Shown here: in pieces, positions 9,106 to 17,480 of the stretch
Numbering within the stretch: the first letter of the stretch is position 1
Layout of the letters: every line of letters starts with the position of its first letter
From: Mycolicibacterium iranicum
GTDB taxonomy: Bacteria > Actinomycetota > Actinomycetes > Mycobacteriales > Mycobacteriaceae
Direction of reading: 5' to 3'
Length of the DNA: 64,000 nucleotides
Assembly: GCF_002101705.1 (NCBI RefSeq)
Contig: NZ_LQPC01000021.1
Coordinates: forward strand, 1 to 64,000
Position numbers and translations under genes: made by a program
Notes under the pieces: generated by a model
What the model was told of the DNA's origin: nothing
Database searches by the model: none
Seen by the model: only the letters and a program-made list of their open reading frames with translations

Positions 9106-9418
9106 GTCGCGAGCCTCGTCTCCCTGGGCGCATCCGGGCAATCCCGGACGCGGTTGATCAATGAGGCTGCTTTCTGAACCCGGTGTCGAATGCGCGACAA
9201 CCGGACACAGGCTATCGAAGTCTCGGACCGGATAATCACACAGACCCGCTCGATCCAGCGGTGCGCCTCGGGCTCGGCTAATTCGCGCCGCCGACGCTTG
9301 GGCCACCAAAGCGCACTTCCGGGGGCATCGCTGAATACCCGCCGCACTCGCCGTGCAAATCCCAGGATGTCCGCTCGGCAACCGCTACCATCCGCACAGA
9401 CATCCCGCAGGAGGCTCC

Positions 9419-9769
9419 ATGCGCGCGCACATCGCTCATCCGACGATCCTCGCTGTCGGCGCTGCAGTGGCTGCTTTCCTCGCCCTCGCGCCGCTTGGGC
9501 ACGCCACTGATGCCGACTCCCAGTTCCTCGCCGTCGTGACCGAGCTGGGTCTCGAGTTCGGCTCTCCCGAGGAAGCCACCGCCGCCGGCAACAACGTGTG
9601 CGACGTCGTCGCCGAAGGCACCGCCAACAACGTCGACCCGGCGCGGATTCGCAGCGACATCGTCAACTCGCTGCTCAGCGAGGGCGTCACCGGTGACCAG
9701 GCGACCCGGCTGATGGTGGCCGCGATCGGCGCGTACTGCCCGGTGTACAACGGCGTTCTCGCCGGCTGA
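9419..9769 (+). CDS. DUF732 secreted protein
   Basis: A 116-residue protein with a signal peptide (cut near HATDAD) and the DUF732 pattern: FLAVVTELGLEFGSPEEA, a first Cys in NNVCDVV and a second in GAYCPVYNG. The ATG at 9419 follows GCAGGAGG and is preferred to 9353. DUF732 proteins are small, disulfide-linked, secreted and almost restricted to mycobacteria; function unknown. A second DUF732 gene lies at 19079. Confidence 0.82.
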   Translation: MRAHIAHPTILAVGAAVAAFLALAPLGHATDADSQFLAVVTELGLEFGSPEEATAAGNNVCDVVAEGTANNVDPARIRSDIVNSLLSEGVTGDQATRLMVAAIGAYCPVYNGVLAG

Positions 9770-9929
9770 TCCCGGCCGGGCGGACGGCATCGGGAACGGT
9801 CCGCGTTCTCCCGACTTCTCCCTGCAATCTCCACAAAAGCTCCAAGCACTGCCATTCCCCCTCGCGACGATGGTGTCACTCATAAAGTTGCGTTCACGCG
9901 GGTGACGCACCAGACCTAGGAGTCACACC

Positions 9930-10226
9930 ATGAAGAAGTTCCTTGCCGCCAGCCTGCTCCCGCTCGGCACTATCGGAGCCGTCCTCGCCTTCGCCGCGCC
10001 GGCACATGCCGACAGTGCGTCATCGACCATCAACTCGCTGCGGGCTCAGGGTTACGACGTGAAGGTCAGCCGGGTCGGCAATGCCCCGCTTGAGGAGTGC
10101 AGCGTGATCGAGGTGCGCAACCTGCCGGGTGCGCAGCTGCCCTTCACTCTCAACGACGACGACTTCAACGTCTTCACCGTCGTGCCCAAGCAGAAGGTGG
10201 CCGTGTCGCTGAATTGCTCGAACTGA
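9930..10226 (+). CDS. Small secreted protein, paralogue of the 2205 gene
   Basis: A 98-residue protein with a clear signal peptide (cut at AHADSA). The mature region (LRAQGYDVKVSRVGNAPLEE and two Cys) matches the product of 2205-2513 in the same order. No enzymatic motif. It is followed by a strong hairpin terminator, so it is probably monocistronic. Confidence 0.78.
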   Translation: MKKFLAASLLPLGTIGAVLAFAAPAHADSASSTINSLRAQGYDVKVSRVGNAPLEECSVIEVRNLPGAQLPFTLNDDDFNVFTVVPKQKVAVSLNCSN

Positions 10227-10252
10227 CGTCGCCTTCGACATGACCTGAGCCG

Positions 10253-10285
10253 GACGGCCGCCGAACTCGGCGGCCGTCTAGTTTT
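10253..10285 (+). terminator. Rho-independent terminator
   Basis: An 11-bp GC-rich perfect stem (10253-10263 with 10268-10278), loop AACT, followed by tagtttt. Confidence 0.8.
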
Positions 10286-11660
10286 GGATGCCGTGTCAGC
10301 AGCGCCTCGGCCTTCTTTTCCGCGGGGGATGGCGCTGCTGGTGGCGGGGGCGTTGTTCATGGAAATTCTCGACGCCATGATCATCGTCCCGGCGATCCCC
10401 GCGATAGCGATGGACTTCGGAGTCGCCGCCATCGACGTCAACGTCGCCATCTCGGCCTACCTGCTCACCGTCGCGGTGCTCATTCCAGCCAGCGGATGGG
10501 TCGCCGACAGATTCGGAATCCGGCCGGTGTTCATTTCGGCGATAGCGGTGTTCACGGCGGCGTCGGTGGGCTGCGGGCTGAGCGAGTCGATGTCGATGCT
10601 GGTGACGATGCGCGTGCTGCAGGGAGTCGGCGGCGCGATGATGGTCCCGGTCGGGCGACTGGCTGTGTTGCGCTACAGCGCGAAATCCGACCTGGTGCGG
10701 GCGATCGCACTGCTCACCTGGCCCGCCCTCACCGCACCCGTCGTCGCCCCGGTCCTCGGTGGGACGATCGCCACGCTCGGATCGTGGCGGTGGATCTTCT
10801 TCGTCAACATCCCGATCGGCGTCGCCGGATTGTTTCTCGCGCTCAAGCTGATTCGCGGTGGCCCAGCGCCGGCCGTCCCGCCGTTCGACTGGCGCGGCCA
10901 GCTGCTGCTCGGTACAGGTATCGCCGCCGCACTGGTCGCGCTCGAGCAGATCCGGGTGAGTGGAACGGACTGGCTGGTCGTCGGGATCGGCTGTGGTTCG
11001 GCGGTCGGCCTGCTGGCCGCGGCGATTCTGCATCTGAGGCGCACCCCCGTGCCCCTGGTTCGACTGTCGGTGCTGCGCGTGCGCTCCTTGCGGATCACGG
11101 TGTCGGCGGGCTCGCTCTACCGGCTCGTGATCGCAACGGTGCCTTTTCTGCTGCCCTTGCTATTCCAGCTCGAGTTCGGGTGGTCGGCGCTTTCGGCCGG
11201 GTCGATGGTGGCAGCCCTGTTCATCGGCAATCTGACGATCAAGCCGCTCACGACACCGCTGATGCGCCGCTTCGGCATCAAACGGGTGCTGCTGGTCAAC
11301 GCGATCGTCTCGGTGGGGTGGTTCGGCGTTCTTGCCGCGCTGCAGCCCGGCACCCCCGTCGCGGTGATCGCCGTGGCGTTGTATGTCAGCGGTGCACTTC
11401 GTTCCATCGGCTTCACTGCTTACAACAGTCTCGCTTTCGCCGATGTCGACGGCGACGAGCTGACTCATGCCAACACCTTGAACGCGACGGTCCAGGAGCT
11501 GGCGTCAGGTGTCGGCATCGCCATCGCCGCACTGCTACTGACGGTTCTGGCGTCGTATGCGTGGACGTTCCTCGCGCTTGGTGCGCTGCTCGCGCTGACG
11601 CTCGCCGAGACCCTGCGACTCCCCGGGGATGCCGGGGCTCACGTCAGCGGCAAGCGATGA
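10284..11660 (+). CDS. MFS transporter, DHA2-like drug exporter
   Basis: A 458-residue, about 14-helix permease. Motif A is visible as GWVADRFGIRPVF and motif C-like ALTAPVVAPVLGG follows helix 4, typical of proton-coupled drug antiporters. WRWIFFVNIPIG is the DHA2 hallmark. The start may be TTG 10284 or GTG 10293, both overlapping or abutting the upstream terminator, so its promoter is either inside that hairpin region or read-through is used. Substrate unknown. Confidence 0.87.
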   Translation: MDAVSAAPRPSFPRGMALLVAGALFMEILDAMIIVPAIPAIAMDFGVAAIDVNVAISAYLLTVAVLIPASGWVADRFGIRPVFISAIAVFTAASVGCGLSESMSMLVTMRVLQGVGGAMMVPVGRLAVLRYSAKSDLVRAIALLTWPALTAPVVAPVLGGTIATLGSWRWIFFVNIPIGVAGLFLALKLIRGGPAPAVPPFDWRGQLLLGTGIAAALVALEQIRVSGTDWLVVGIGCGSAVGLLAAAILHLRRTPVPLVRLSVLRVRSLRITVSAGSLYRLVIATVPFLLPLLFQLEFGWSALSAGSMVAALFIGNLTIKPLTTPLMRRFGIKRVLLVNAIVSVGWFGVLAALQPGTPVAVIAVALYVSGALRSIGFTAYNSLAFADVDGDELTHANTLNATVQELASGVGIAIAALLLTVLASYAWTFLALGALLALTLAETLRLPGDAGAHVSGKR

Positions 11661-11776
11661 GGTCCGCCACCCTTGATGATGCTGTAAGGCAACAGTTTTC
11701 GAACCGTCACCGACCGCACAGCGGGCACCTAAGTTCGCCACAGTCGCGGCCAACGTCGCACCTCTAACGTCGTCGT

Positions 11777-11799
11777 TCGCGTGGCAGTCCGCCACGCGA
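11777..11799. promoter_or_regulatory. 9-bp inverted repeat upstream of the 11828 gene
   Basis: TCGCGTGGC and GCCACGCGA are separated by 5 nt, about 30 nt before the start codon. This may be an operator or an mRNA hairpin. Confidence 0.35.
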
Positions 11800-11827
11800 G
11801 CGATCGGATTGACGAATGGAGCGATAC

Positions 11828-12130
11828 ATGACTTTCACCCGCGCACTGAGCGCATCGGCACTGGCAGGCGGAATTGCATTGGCGGGCCTGGTCTCTGCAA
11901 GTCTTGGGACCGCGAGCGCCGCGCCTGGGCAAGCCTGTGGTCAACCGGGCACCCCGGCGTGCCAACCCAACCCGTCGCCGCAGAACAACGACTGGCAGCG
12001 CCGCGGCATCGACGCCGGCCGTCAGGACCACCAGCCGTTCATGTATCAGGGGCAGCGCGTCGAGCCGCTGCGGGCCGGCAACGGCGACGGGTGGGGCTTC
12101 TGGTTCCTCGGTCGCTGGATCCGGTTGTAG
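11828..12130 (+). CDS. Small secreted conserved protein
   Basis: A 100-residue protein with a signal peptide (cut near ASAAPG), two Cys in the segment QACGQPGTPACQPNP, and an aromatic C-terminus GWGFWFLGRWIRL. The ATG at 11828 follows GGAG with 6-nt spacing; an ATG at 11816 is also in frame. Likely a periplasmic or wall-associated mycobacterial protein of unknown function. Confidence 0.72.
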   Translation: MTFTRALSASALAGGIALAGLVSASLGTASAAPGQACGQPGTPACQPNPSPQNNDWQRRGIDAGRQDHQPFMYQGQRVEPLRAGNGDGWGFWFLGRWIRL

Positions 12131-12194
12131 TCCGTAAGGTTCGCTCGCGCGCGCCTCCCGCAAAAGTCTCGACCCGGACTTTAGCCTCGGGGGC

Positions 12195-12443
12195 GTGACC
12201 ACCATGTACGAGCCGTCGCTGGCGGAGCTGGACTTCGAGCCCGAAATCCCATGCACCTGCCGCAAATTCTGCGGTCCGCTGGCCCATCCGGCGCAGTGGT
12301 GGGTCACGTTGTCGTGCGGTTGCCCGTATCCGATGTGCCAGCGCGCGTTGCGCATCGCCAATCTGCGCCTGAAGGTCCGCTCGCTGACCTGCCGCCATTG
12401 CGAGACCGAACAGATCGCGATCCGTTCCGTCGTGGCGATCTGA
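12195..12443 (+). CDS. Small Cys-rich protein, probable metal binder
   Basis: An 82-residue protein starting at GTG. It has CTCRKFC, CGCPYPMC and CRHC segments: seven or eight Cys plus His, arranged as for one or two zinc sites. No signal peptide, so cytosolic. Family not recognised. It stands alone, converging on the Mn exporter gene. Confidence 0.6.
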   Translation: MTTMYEPSLAELDFEPEIPCTCRKFCGPLAHPAQWWVTLSCGCPYPMCQRALRIANLRLKVRSLTCRHCETEQIAIRSVVAI

Positions 12444-12455
12444 CGTCGCGTTCGC

Positions 12456-13229
12456 TCATCGGGGCGGGCGCCAGGAGGCGCCGATCTCGATGTCGGCCGG
12501 GGTGCCGGGTTCCTCGGCGTCCCGGCCGTCCGTCACCGGGGGTGATGGTTGGGGCCGTAAGACCGCGGGACGCAGCCGTTCGGGCAGCGCCCGCACCATC
12601 CCTCCGAGCGCGACGACGACGGCCACCGAGATGGCGCCGATCAGGGCGATCGGCAGGGAGGGGAACAGGTTCTCCAGCAGCATGTAGGCGCCGAAAAGCA
12701 GGAACAGTGCCGCTGCCCCGATCTGGATGAGCCGCTCGGGCAGGCGCTTGCCGAGGACGGCGCCGACGATGATGGCGAGCGCATCGGCGGCGACCATGCC
12801 CAGCGTCGAACCGATCCACACTCCCAGCCAGTTGTTGTCAGAGGCAAGAGTGACCGTCGCGAGCATCGTCTTGTCGCCGAGCTCGGCCAGCACGAACGCC
12901 GACGTGACGACGAAGAATGCCGGAGCGGTGGCCTTTTCGGCCACGGAGGCCTCTTCGTCGGAGAGGCTGTCGCCGCGCAGCGTCCACAGGCCGAAGAAGA
13001 TGAACATCGCCCCCGCGATGAGGCCGAGCAGATGTGTCGGCAATGCGGCGCCGAGATGGTGGCCGATCGCGACCGACAGCACGTGGACGGCCGTGGTGGC
13101 GACGGTGATCGCCGAGAGCACCACCCACCACCGGTACCGCAGCGCGAACATCATCGCGACGAGCTGGGTTTTGTCCCCCAGCTCCGCGACGAATATGACG
13201 GCGAAGCTCAACAGCAGCGCGGCGAGCAC
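12456..13229 (-). CDS. GDT1/TMEM165 (UPF0016) family Mn2+ exporter
   Basis: A 257-residue membrane protein with the duplicated family signature E-x-G-D-K-T: VAELGDKTQLV near the N-terminus and LAELGDKTMLA in the second half, each in a three-helix repeat. Family members export Mn2+ or Ca2+. The start is set at GTG 13229, preceded by AAGGAG; the longer frame to 13565 would run through the riboswitch. A yybP-ykoY manganese aptamer in its leader strongly supports a manganese-efflux role. Confidence 0.88.
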   Translation of the reverse strand: MLAALLLSFAVIFVAELGDKTQLVAMMFALRYRWWVVLSAITVATTAVHVLSVAIGHHLGAALPTHLLGLIAGAMFIFFGLWTLRGDSLSDEEASVAEKATAPAFFVVTSAFVLAELGDKTMLATVTLASDNNWLGVWIGSTLGMVAADALAIIVGAVLGKRLPERLIQIGAAALFLLFGAYMLLENLFPSLPIALIGAISVAVVVALGGMVRALPERLRPAVLRPQPSPPVTDGRDAEEPGTPADIEIGASWRPPR

Positions 13230-13309
13230 CGGAACTCCTTGCTCTCGGTGACTGCCGTTCGGAGAATGTGGACACGCCTCCGGCCGGCAGCCCAATTGGT
13301 CTGTGCGGC

Positions 13310-13403
13310 CGAAGGTCTCGCCCACCGGTGCGATGACCGGTTCGGACAACCGGGCTCCGCGGAGCCAGTATGTCGATTGCCGATTGGGGGCTACTCCCCT
13401 TCG
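13310..13403 (-). ncRNA. yybP-ykoY manganese riboswitch
   Basis: Read on the minus strand, the aptamer contains GGGGAGTAG, then ACATACTGG, then GGCGAGACC, the three conserved blocks of the yybP-ykoY class in the correct order. The P1 arms CGAAGG (13403-13398) and CCTTCG (13315-13310) pair exactly. It ends about 80 nt before the Mn-exporter start; the intervening leader is GC-rich and could fold the expression platform. The class turns on efflux genes when Mn2+ binds. Confidence 0.88.
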
Positions 13404-13475
13404 TTGCAGCCAGCCTACACACGTCAGCCCCACGCGCGCAACTTGCCGGTGTCGAAATGCCATCTCGCACAATAA

Positions 13476-13515
13476 GTTTGGGGTACTCAACCAGGAAAGT
13501 TCGGGTACCCCAAAC
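13476..13515. promoter_or_regulatory. 11-bp inverted repeat, possible operator
   Basis: GTTTGGGGTAC (13476-13486) and GTACCCCAAAC (13505-13515) are exact reverse complements with an 18-nt spacer. They lie between the riboswitch and the SRPBCC gene. Confidence 0.4.
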
Positions 13516-13622
13516 CCGCAAAGTAGGCTTCCCGAGCGCGGAGAGAGTCCCTGGCGGCCAACCATTGATCCTCATCGGACAGACTGGGCGTGCAACGTTG
13601 CGCCATGACCAGAGGAGACCCC

Positions 13623-14105
13623 GTGCCCGCTGCAGAACGCTATGTCGCCACCCGCGCAGTAGCCGCGTCCGCCCCCGACATCTTCGCCGTGCTGGCGAAC
13701 CCCTCCCGGCACCAGGACACCGAGCCGACGGATTGGGTACGCGACGCGGTGACGACGGATCCGATCACCGGTACCGGACAGATCTTCGTCATGAACATGT
13801 ACCTGGATCACATCGGCGGCCACTACGTCATGCACAACCTGGTCACGGTCTTCGATCAGGACCGCAGCATCGCATGGCTGCCGGGCACCGTCGACGCTGA
13901 CGGCCGGCACAGCGCCCTGGGTTGGTGGTGGCGATACGACCTGGCGCCGAACGCGACCGGCACCGACGTGACACTCACCTACGACTGGAGCGCCACCCCA
14001 CAGGCTGTGCGCGACCAGCTCGGTGGCCTTCCACCGTTCGGCAGCGAGTTCATCGACCAGTCGCTGGCGAGTTTGGCCCGCTCCGTCGGGGACACGACAG
14101 CCTGA
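13623..14105 (+). CDS. SRPBCC-superfamily (polyketide cyclase/START-like) protein
   Basis: A 160-residue protein with the helix-grip fold pattern: an N-terminal strand and AASAPDIFAVLANPSRHQD, a central strand run, and the C-terminal helix FGSEFIDQSLASLARSV. GTG 13623 is preceded by AGAGGAG at good spacing. Such proteins bind hydrophobic ligands; ligand unknown. Confidence 0.78.
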   Translation: MPAAERYVATRAVAASAPDIFAVLANPSRHQDTEPTDWVRDAVTTDPITGTGQIFVMNMYLDHIGGHYVMHNLVTVFDQDRSIAWLPGTVDADGRHSALGWWWRYDLAPNATGTDVTLTYDWSATPQAVRDQLGGLPPFGSEFIDQSLASLARSVGDTTA

Positions 14106-14112
14106 CCGCGGC

Positions 14113-14508
14113 TCAGCCCACGGCACCGGCGAAGTATGCGAGCGACCCCGCCGCGAGAAGCAGGAAGGTGACCGGGAAAGCAAGGTTGTGCAGCACTTTC
14201 GCCCGAAGGTGCACTGCCACGGCCGCGACGAAGAACGCGGTCAACCCGCTCGCGGCCGCCAACCCCAACCACGGCACGGCGACAAGGCCGAGGAGCAGCC
14301 CGAGTGCTCCGGCCAACTTCAGCGATGCCAGATACGGAATCCACCGCGGCGCCACACCGACCTCTGCAGAGTTCGCCATCACGAACGGCGCTCTGGCCAG
14401 ATCGGCGACAGCGATCCCGGCGTTGGCGAGCGCGCACGCCGCGGTCACCGCCGCCAGCGCTGTCATCGCGGGGCCGTTCACAGCCGGTATTCCATCGGTA
14501 TGCTCCAC
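14113..14508 (-). CDS. DoxX-like four-helix membrane protein
   Basis: A 131-residue protein of four hydrophobic helices with the DoxX-like stretch YLASLKLAGALGLLLGL. It is divergent from an ECF sigma factor with a SnoaL-like tail. In ECF41-type loci DoxX-like or related genes are commonly the target of the sigma factor, so this gene may be its regulon. Confidence 0.72.
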   Translation of the reverse strand: MEHTDGIPAVNGPAMTALAAVTAACALANAGIAVADLARAPFVMANSAEVGVAPRWIPYLASLKLAGALGLLLGLVAVPWLGLAAASGLTAFFVAAVAVHLRAKVLHNLAFPVTFLLLAAGSLAYFAGAVG

Positions 14509-14583
14509 ACGTTGCCTCCAGTGTCAGCGGTTTTGAGCACTCTCACCCCTCTGACGTTCCGCGGACCGGAAAGGTGACCGATC

Positions 14584-15462
14584 ATGCCCGACACCTCTTT
14601 GAGTGCCGGTTTTCTCGCCGAACGCCCCAGGTTGCTGTCGATCGCACACCGAATTCTCGGTTCGATCCACGACGCCGAAGATGCGGTTCAGACGGCGTGG
14701 TTGCGAATGCAGACCTCCTCGGGGGTCGCGATCGACAGTGTTCCCGCCTGGCTGACGACCGTCGTGACGAGGGTGTGTATCGATCAGCTCCGCGAGCGCA
14801 GCAGGCGCGAGACGCTCGCCGACGCACCCGCGATCCACTCCGACGCGGCGCTGGCCGCCGACGAGGCGTTTCTGCTCCGCGACGATGTATCCCGCGCCCT
14901 GATGGTGCTACTGGCGTCGCTGACACCTCCACAACGGGTGGCCTATGTGCTTCACGACTTGTTCGCGGTGCCCTTCGAGCGCATCGCCGAAATCCTCGAC
15001 ACCACACCGGCGAGCGCCAAAAAGCATGCCAGCAGGGCACGCTCGCGGATAGGGCCGAAAGCTCCATCGCCGGCAGAGGTGTCGGTGGGCGCCCGCCACG
15101 ACGACATCGTGACGGCCTTCCTGCAGGCAGCGGCGGGAGGCGACATGTCACGCATGCTCACGTTGATGGCACCTGACTGCGTGCGCATTGTCGACGCTTC
15201 ACTGGTTCCGGCAGGGACGGCCGTCACCGTGTCAGGGGCTACGGCGGTCGCCGAGGAGACCCGGCGCTTCGCCGACCGGATCCGAGCGAGCATCCCGATG
15301 CGTGTCAATGGCCGCGCGGTCCACGTCATTGCGCCCGGCGGGCACCCGATCGCCGCCATCGACGTCACCGCCGACGCAGGTGTCGTCACGCGCATCACCA
15401 TCGCGCCGATCTCGACTGCCGACGTGATCGACGCCGTCGCCCGTCAGGTCTGCGAAAAATGA
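14584..15462 (+). CDS. ECF sigma factor with C-terminal SnoaL-like domain (SigJ/ECF41 type)
   Basis: A 292-residue protein. Region 2 (about 15-45) is LLSIAHRILGSIHDAEDAVQ, region 4 (about 115-145) includes LTPPQRVAYVLHDLFAVPFE, and the C-terminal 120 residues have an NTF2/SnoaL-like pattern, which in ECF41 sigma factors regulates activity in place of an anti-sigma factor. It is divergent from a DoxX-like gene and overlaps the next gene tail-to-tail by 19 bp. Confidence 0.85.
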   Translation: MPDTSLSAGFLAERPRLLSIAHRILGSIHDAEDAVQTAWLRMQTSSGVAIDSVPAWLTTVVTRVCIDQLRERSRRETLADAPAIHSDAALAADEAFLLRDDVSRALMVLLASLTPPQRVAYVLHDLFAVPFERIAEILDTTPASAKKHASRARSRIGPKAPSPAEVSVGARHDDIVTAFLQAAAGGDMSRMLTLMAPDCVRIVDASLVPAGTAVTVSGATAVAEETRRFADRIRASIPMRVNGRAVHVIAPGGHPIAAIDVTADAGVVTRITIAPISTADVIDAVARQVCEK

Positions 15463-16805
15463 GACTTGTAGACCTGACCGTGCACGCCAACCGTCCGGTC
15501 GACCACCTGCGACACGGAAAAGTCTGCCGCCGCAGAGAGATACGCGTACGCGGTGGCTCGGTCCATACCCCTGTCCGTTTCGAGGAAATCGAGCGCATTC
15601 ACCACCGCGCGGCGCATCGCGACGTCCAGGTCGGTCCCTTGACCTCCGACGGAGCCGTCAGGGTCGGACAAACCGATCGGCACCCATGCATCGGCCGTCT
15701 CGGCGAACGGGTAGCGGTAGGCCACCGAGGGCGCATCCCCGGAACCGGGCTTGCACACCGAGAGCCGATAGGTGCCACGAAGCGATCCCTCCATGGCAGT
15801 CAGCGCGACTTCACCGTCGCCCATGGCCATGTGTGGGTCCCCCACATAGAACAATGCACCCTCGGCGAACACCGGTAGGTAGAAGGTGGCTCCCTCTCCG
15901 AGCAACCGGATGTCGATGTTCCCGCCGCCGACCGTCGGCGGAATGGAATTGGCTGTGGCGGCAGTCGGATCGGTGTCCTGGGAGAACGCCACCCCCATCA
16001 TTCCCATGAACGGCCGCAGCGGGAATCGCACCTCGGCGGCACCATATCTCATCACACCTTCACCGCCCTCGACAGCGGTGAACGTCGACACATTGCCGTA
16101 TCGCGTGGGATCGGGATTGGGGCGTCGGTCGGTTCCCACGGGCGGCATCACCTCCGCGAGGCTGATGCCTGCGGGAGAGCCGCCATCTGACGTACGGGCC
16201 AGCGCTCCCTTACCATGCCTGCTCGAAACCACTCCGTAGGGCACCCGCGGAATCGCCTGCAGTATATCGATTTTCAGCACATCACCAGGTTGAGCACCCT
16301 CGACGAACACCGGTCCGGTGACGATGTGAGGTCCGTCCTTGTCGAAGTTCCTGGGGGTTCGGCGGTAGCCCGCTGCGATGTCGATCGCATCCTGGAGCAC
16401 CTCGTTCTGCGCGACGCCGTGGGAACCGAAGTACCCGATCGGATCGCGCCCCTGGTCTTCGAGAATGCCCTCGTGACTGACCGCGTCGATGGTAACCGTC
16501 TGACCCGAGCCGATCTGCAGGGACGGAGTTGCGTGGACGGTGGGGACATACCCCCACAGCACGGCGTCGGGAGTGGACTGCAGGTAGTGATCGCCGGCCG
16601 GTTCCCCTTGGCCGGGTTGCAGGATCGCGAAGTTTGAGGAAGCGGACGAGGGCGACTCGGAGGAAGCGGTCGTTCCCGACTGGCAGGCGGAGACGGTGCC
16701 GACGACGCCAGCGCCTGCACTCACTGCGGCAACCGCACGAATGAAGTCCCGTCTCCCGAGTCCCGACCAGAGAGTTTCCGCTGCGAGCCGGGCGGGGTCT
16801 GTCAT
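15444..16805 (-). CDS. Tat-exported acetamidase/formamidase family protein
   Basis: A 453-residue protein with a twin-arginine leader (RRDFIRA, residues 18-24) and a lipobox ending at Cys41 (TVSAC), so a probable Tat-exported lipoprotein. The rest matches the FmdA/AmdA fold: GSGQTVTIDAVSHEG, VFVEGAQPGDVLKIDIL, and GDPHMAMGDGEVALTAMEGS, the latter carrying metal-binding and catalytic residues of formamidases. Export of this family is unusual; the substrate would be an extracellular amide. AAGGTG lies before the ATG. Confidence 0.82.
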   Translation of the reverse strand: MTDPARLAAETLWSGLGRRDFIRAVAAVSAGAGVVGTVSACQSGTTASSESPSSASSNFAILQPGQGEPAGDHYLQSTPDAVLWGYVPTVHATPSLQIGSGQTVTIDAVSHEGILEDQGRDPIGYFGSHGVAQNEVLQDAIDIAAGYRRTPRNFDKDGPHIVTGPVFVEGAQPGDVLKIDILQAIPRVPYGVVSSRHGKGALARTSDGGSPAGISLAEVMPPVGTDRRPNPDPTRYGNVSTFTAVEGGEGVMRYGAAEVRFPLRPFMGMMGVAFSQDTDPTAATANSIPPTVGGGNIDIRLLGEGATFYLPVFAEGALFYVGDPHMAMGDGEVALTAMEGSLRGTYRLSVCKPGSGDAPSVAYRYPFAETADAWVPIGLSDPDGSVGGQGTDLDVAMRRAVVNALDFLETDRGMDRATAYAYLSAAADFSVSQVVDRTVGVHGQVYKSHFSQT

Positions 16806-17054
16806 AACAACACCTTTCGACGGGGACGACTACCGACGTAAATTCCCCTTCGGCATTTCCGGCCCGCAACATTCGTGCTACGTCCTCGTTGCCTGATGTC
16901 TCACCGCGGTTTCACGCTGGCGACGGTCACGGGCCGCCCGCATTCTGCGCGGTTTTCAGACAATTACTGCGTCAAGGGTTTTCGCAGATTCACCCTGGTG
17001 TTGCCCGTGTGCTGTCATAGTCGAGGCAGCGATGCGCCCCACGAGAGGACCGCC

Positions 17055-17480
17055 ATGCCGTCAGCAGATCAGCAGATGTCGTCCCGCCCGTTCTTGCTCA
17101 CGTCCCGCTTTTTCGCTGTCGCCACGATCGTTGTTGTCGTCGCGCTTTTCGGCACCGCAGGTGCGCTCGTGCAGTCCGGTGAGCTCAAGGAAGTCCACGG
17201 CGCCTCGGCCATCGTCCTGCACGTCGTCGCCGGCGGGCTCATGGTCGCGCTGGCAGGGCTTGCCTACAGCCGGGGGCGGGGCTGGTGGAGCGCGGTGGTC
17301 GCCTTCGTCATACTTGCTTTCTCGTTCCTGCAAGCAAGTCTCGGCGAGGGATCCACGCTGAGGTTCCACGTGCCCGGCTCGCTGGTGATCGTGCTCGGGA
17401 CGGCCTGGCTCACGGTGTGGTTGTTCTCCGCGGCCGCAGTAGACGGCAAAGCCCCTAGCACGGCGAAGCGAGTTCCTTGA
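17055..17480 (+). CDS. Four-helix integral membrane protein
   Basis: A 141-residue protein with four hydrophobic segments and conserved-looking His residues (KEVHGASAIVLHVVAGG and LRFHVPGSLV). The start at 17055 follows GAGAGGAC; the frame is open further upstream without a good RBS. Paired His in adjacent helices could bind haem, but that is conjecture. It overlaps the GNAT gene tail-to-tail by 26 bp. Confidence 0.65.
   Translation: MPSADQQMSSRPFLLTSRFFAVATIVVVVALFGTAGALVQSGELKEVHGASAIVLHVVAGGLMVALAGLAYSRGRGWWSAVVAFVILAFSFLQASLGEGSTLRFHVPGSLVIVLGTAWLTVWLFSAAAVDGKAPSTAKRVP

Noticed and set aside
12838-13575. Extended minus frames reaching upstream of the Mn exporter start
   Set aside because: They run through the riboswitch aptamer; a GTG with a good RBS at 13229 fits the family N-terminus.
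14522-14558. ECF41-type promoter (TGTCA ... CGTT) before the sigma factor gene
   Set aside because: The spacing between the two elements is about 26 nt rather than 16-17, so it does not fit the known motif.
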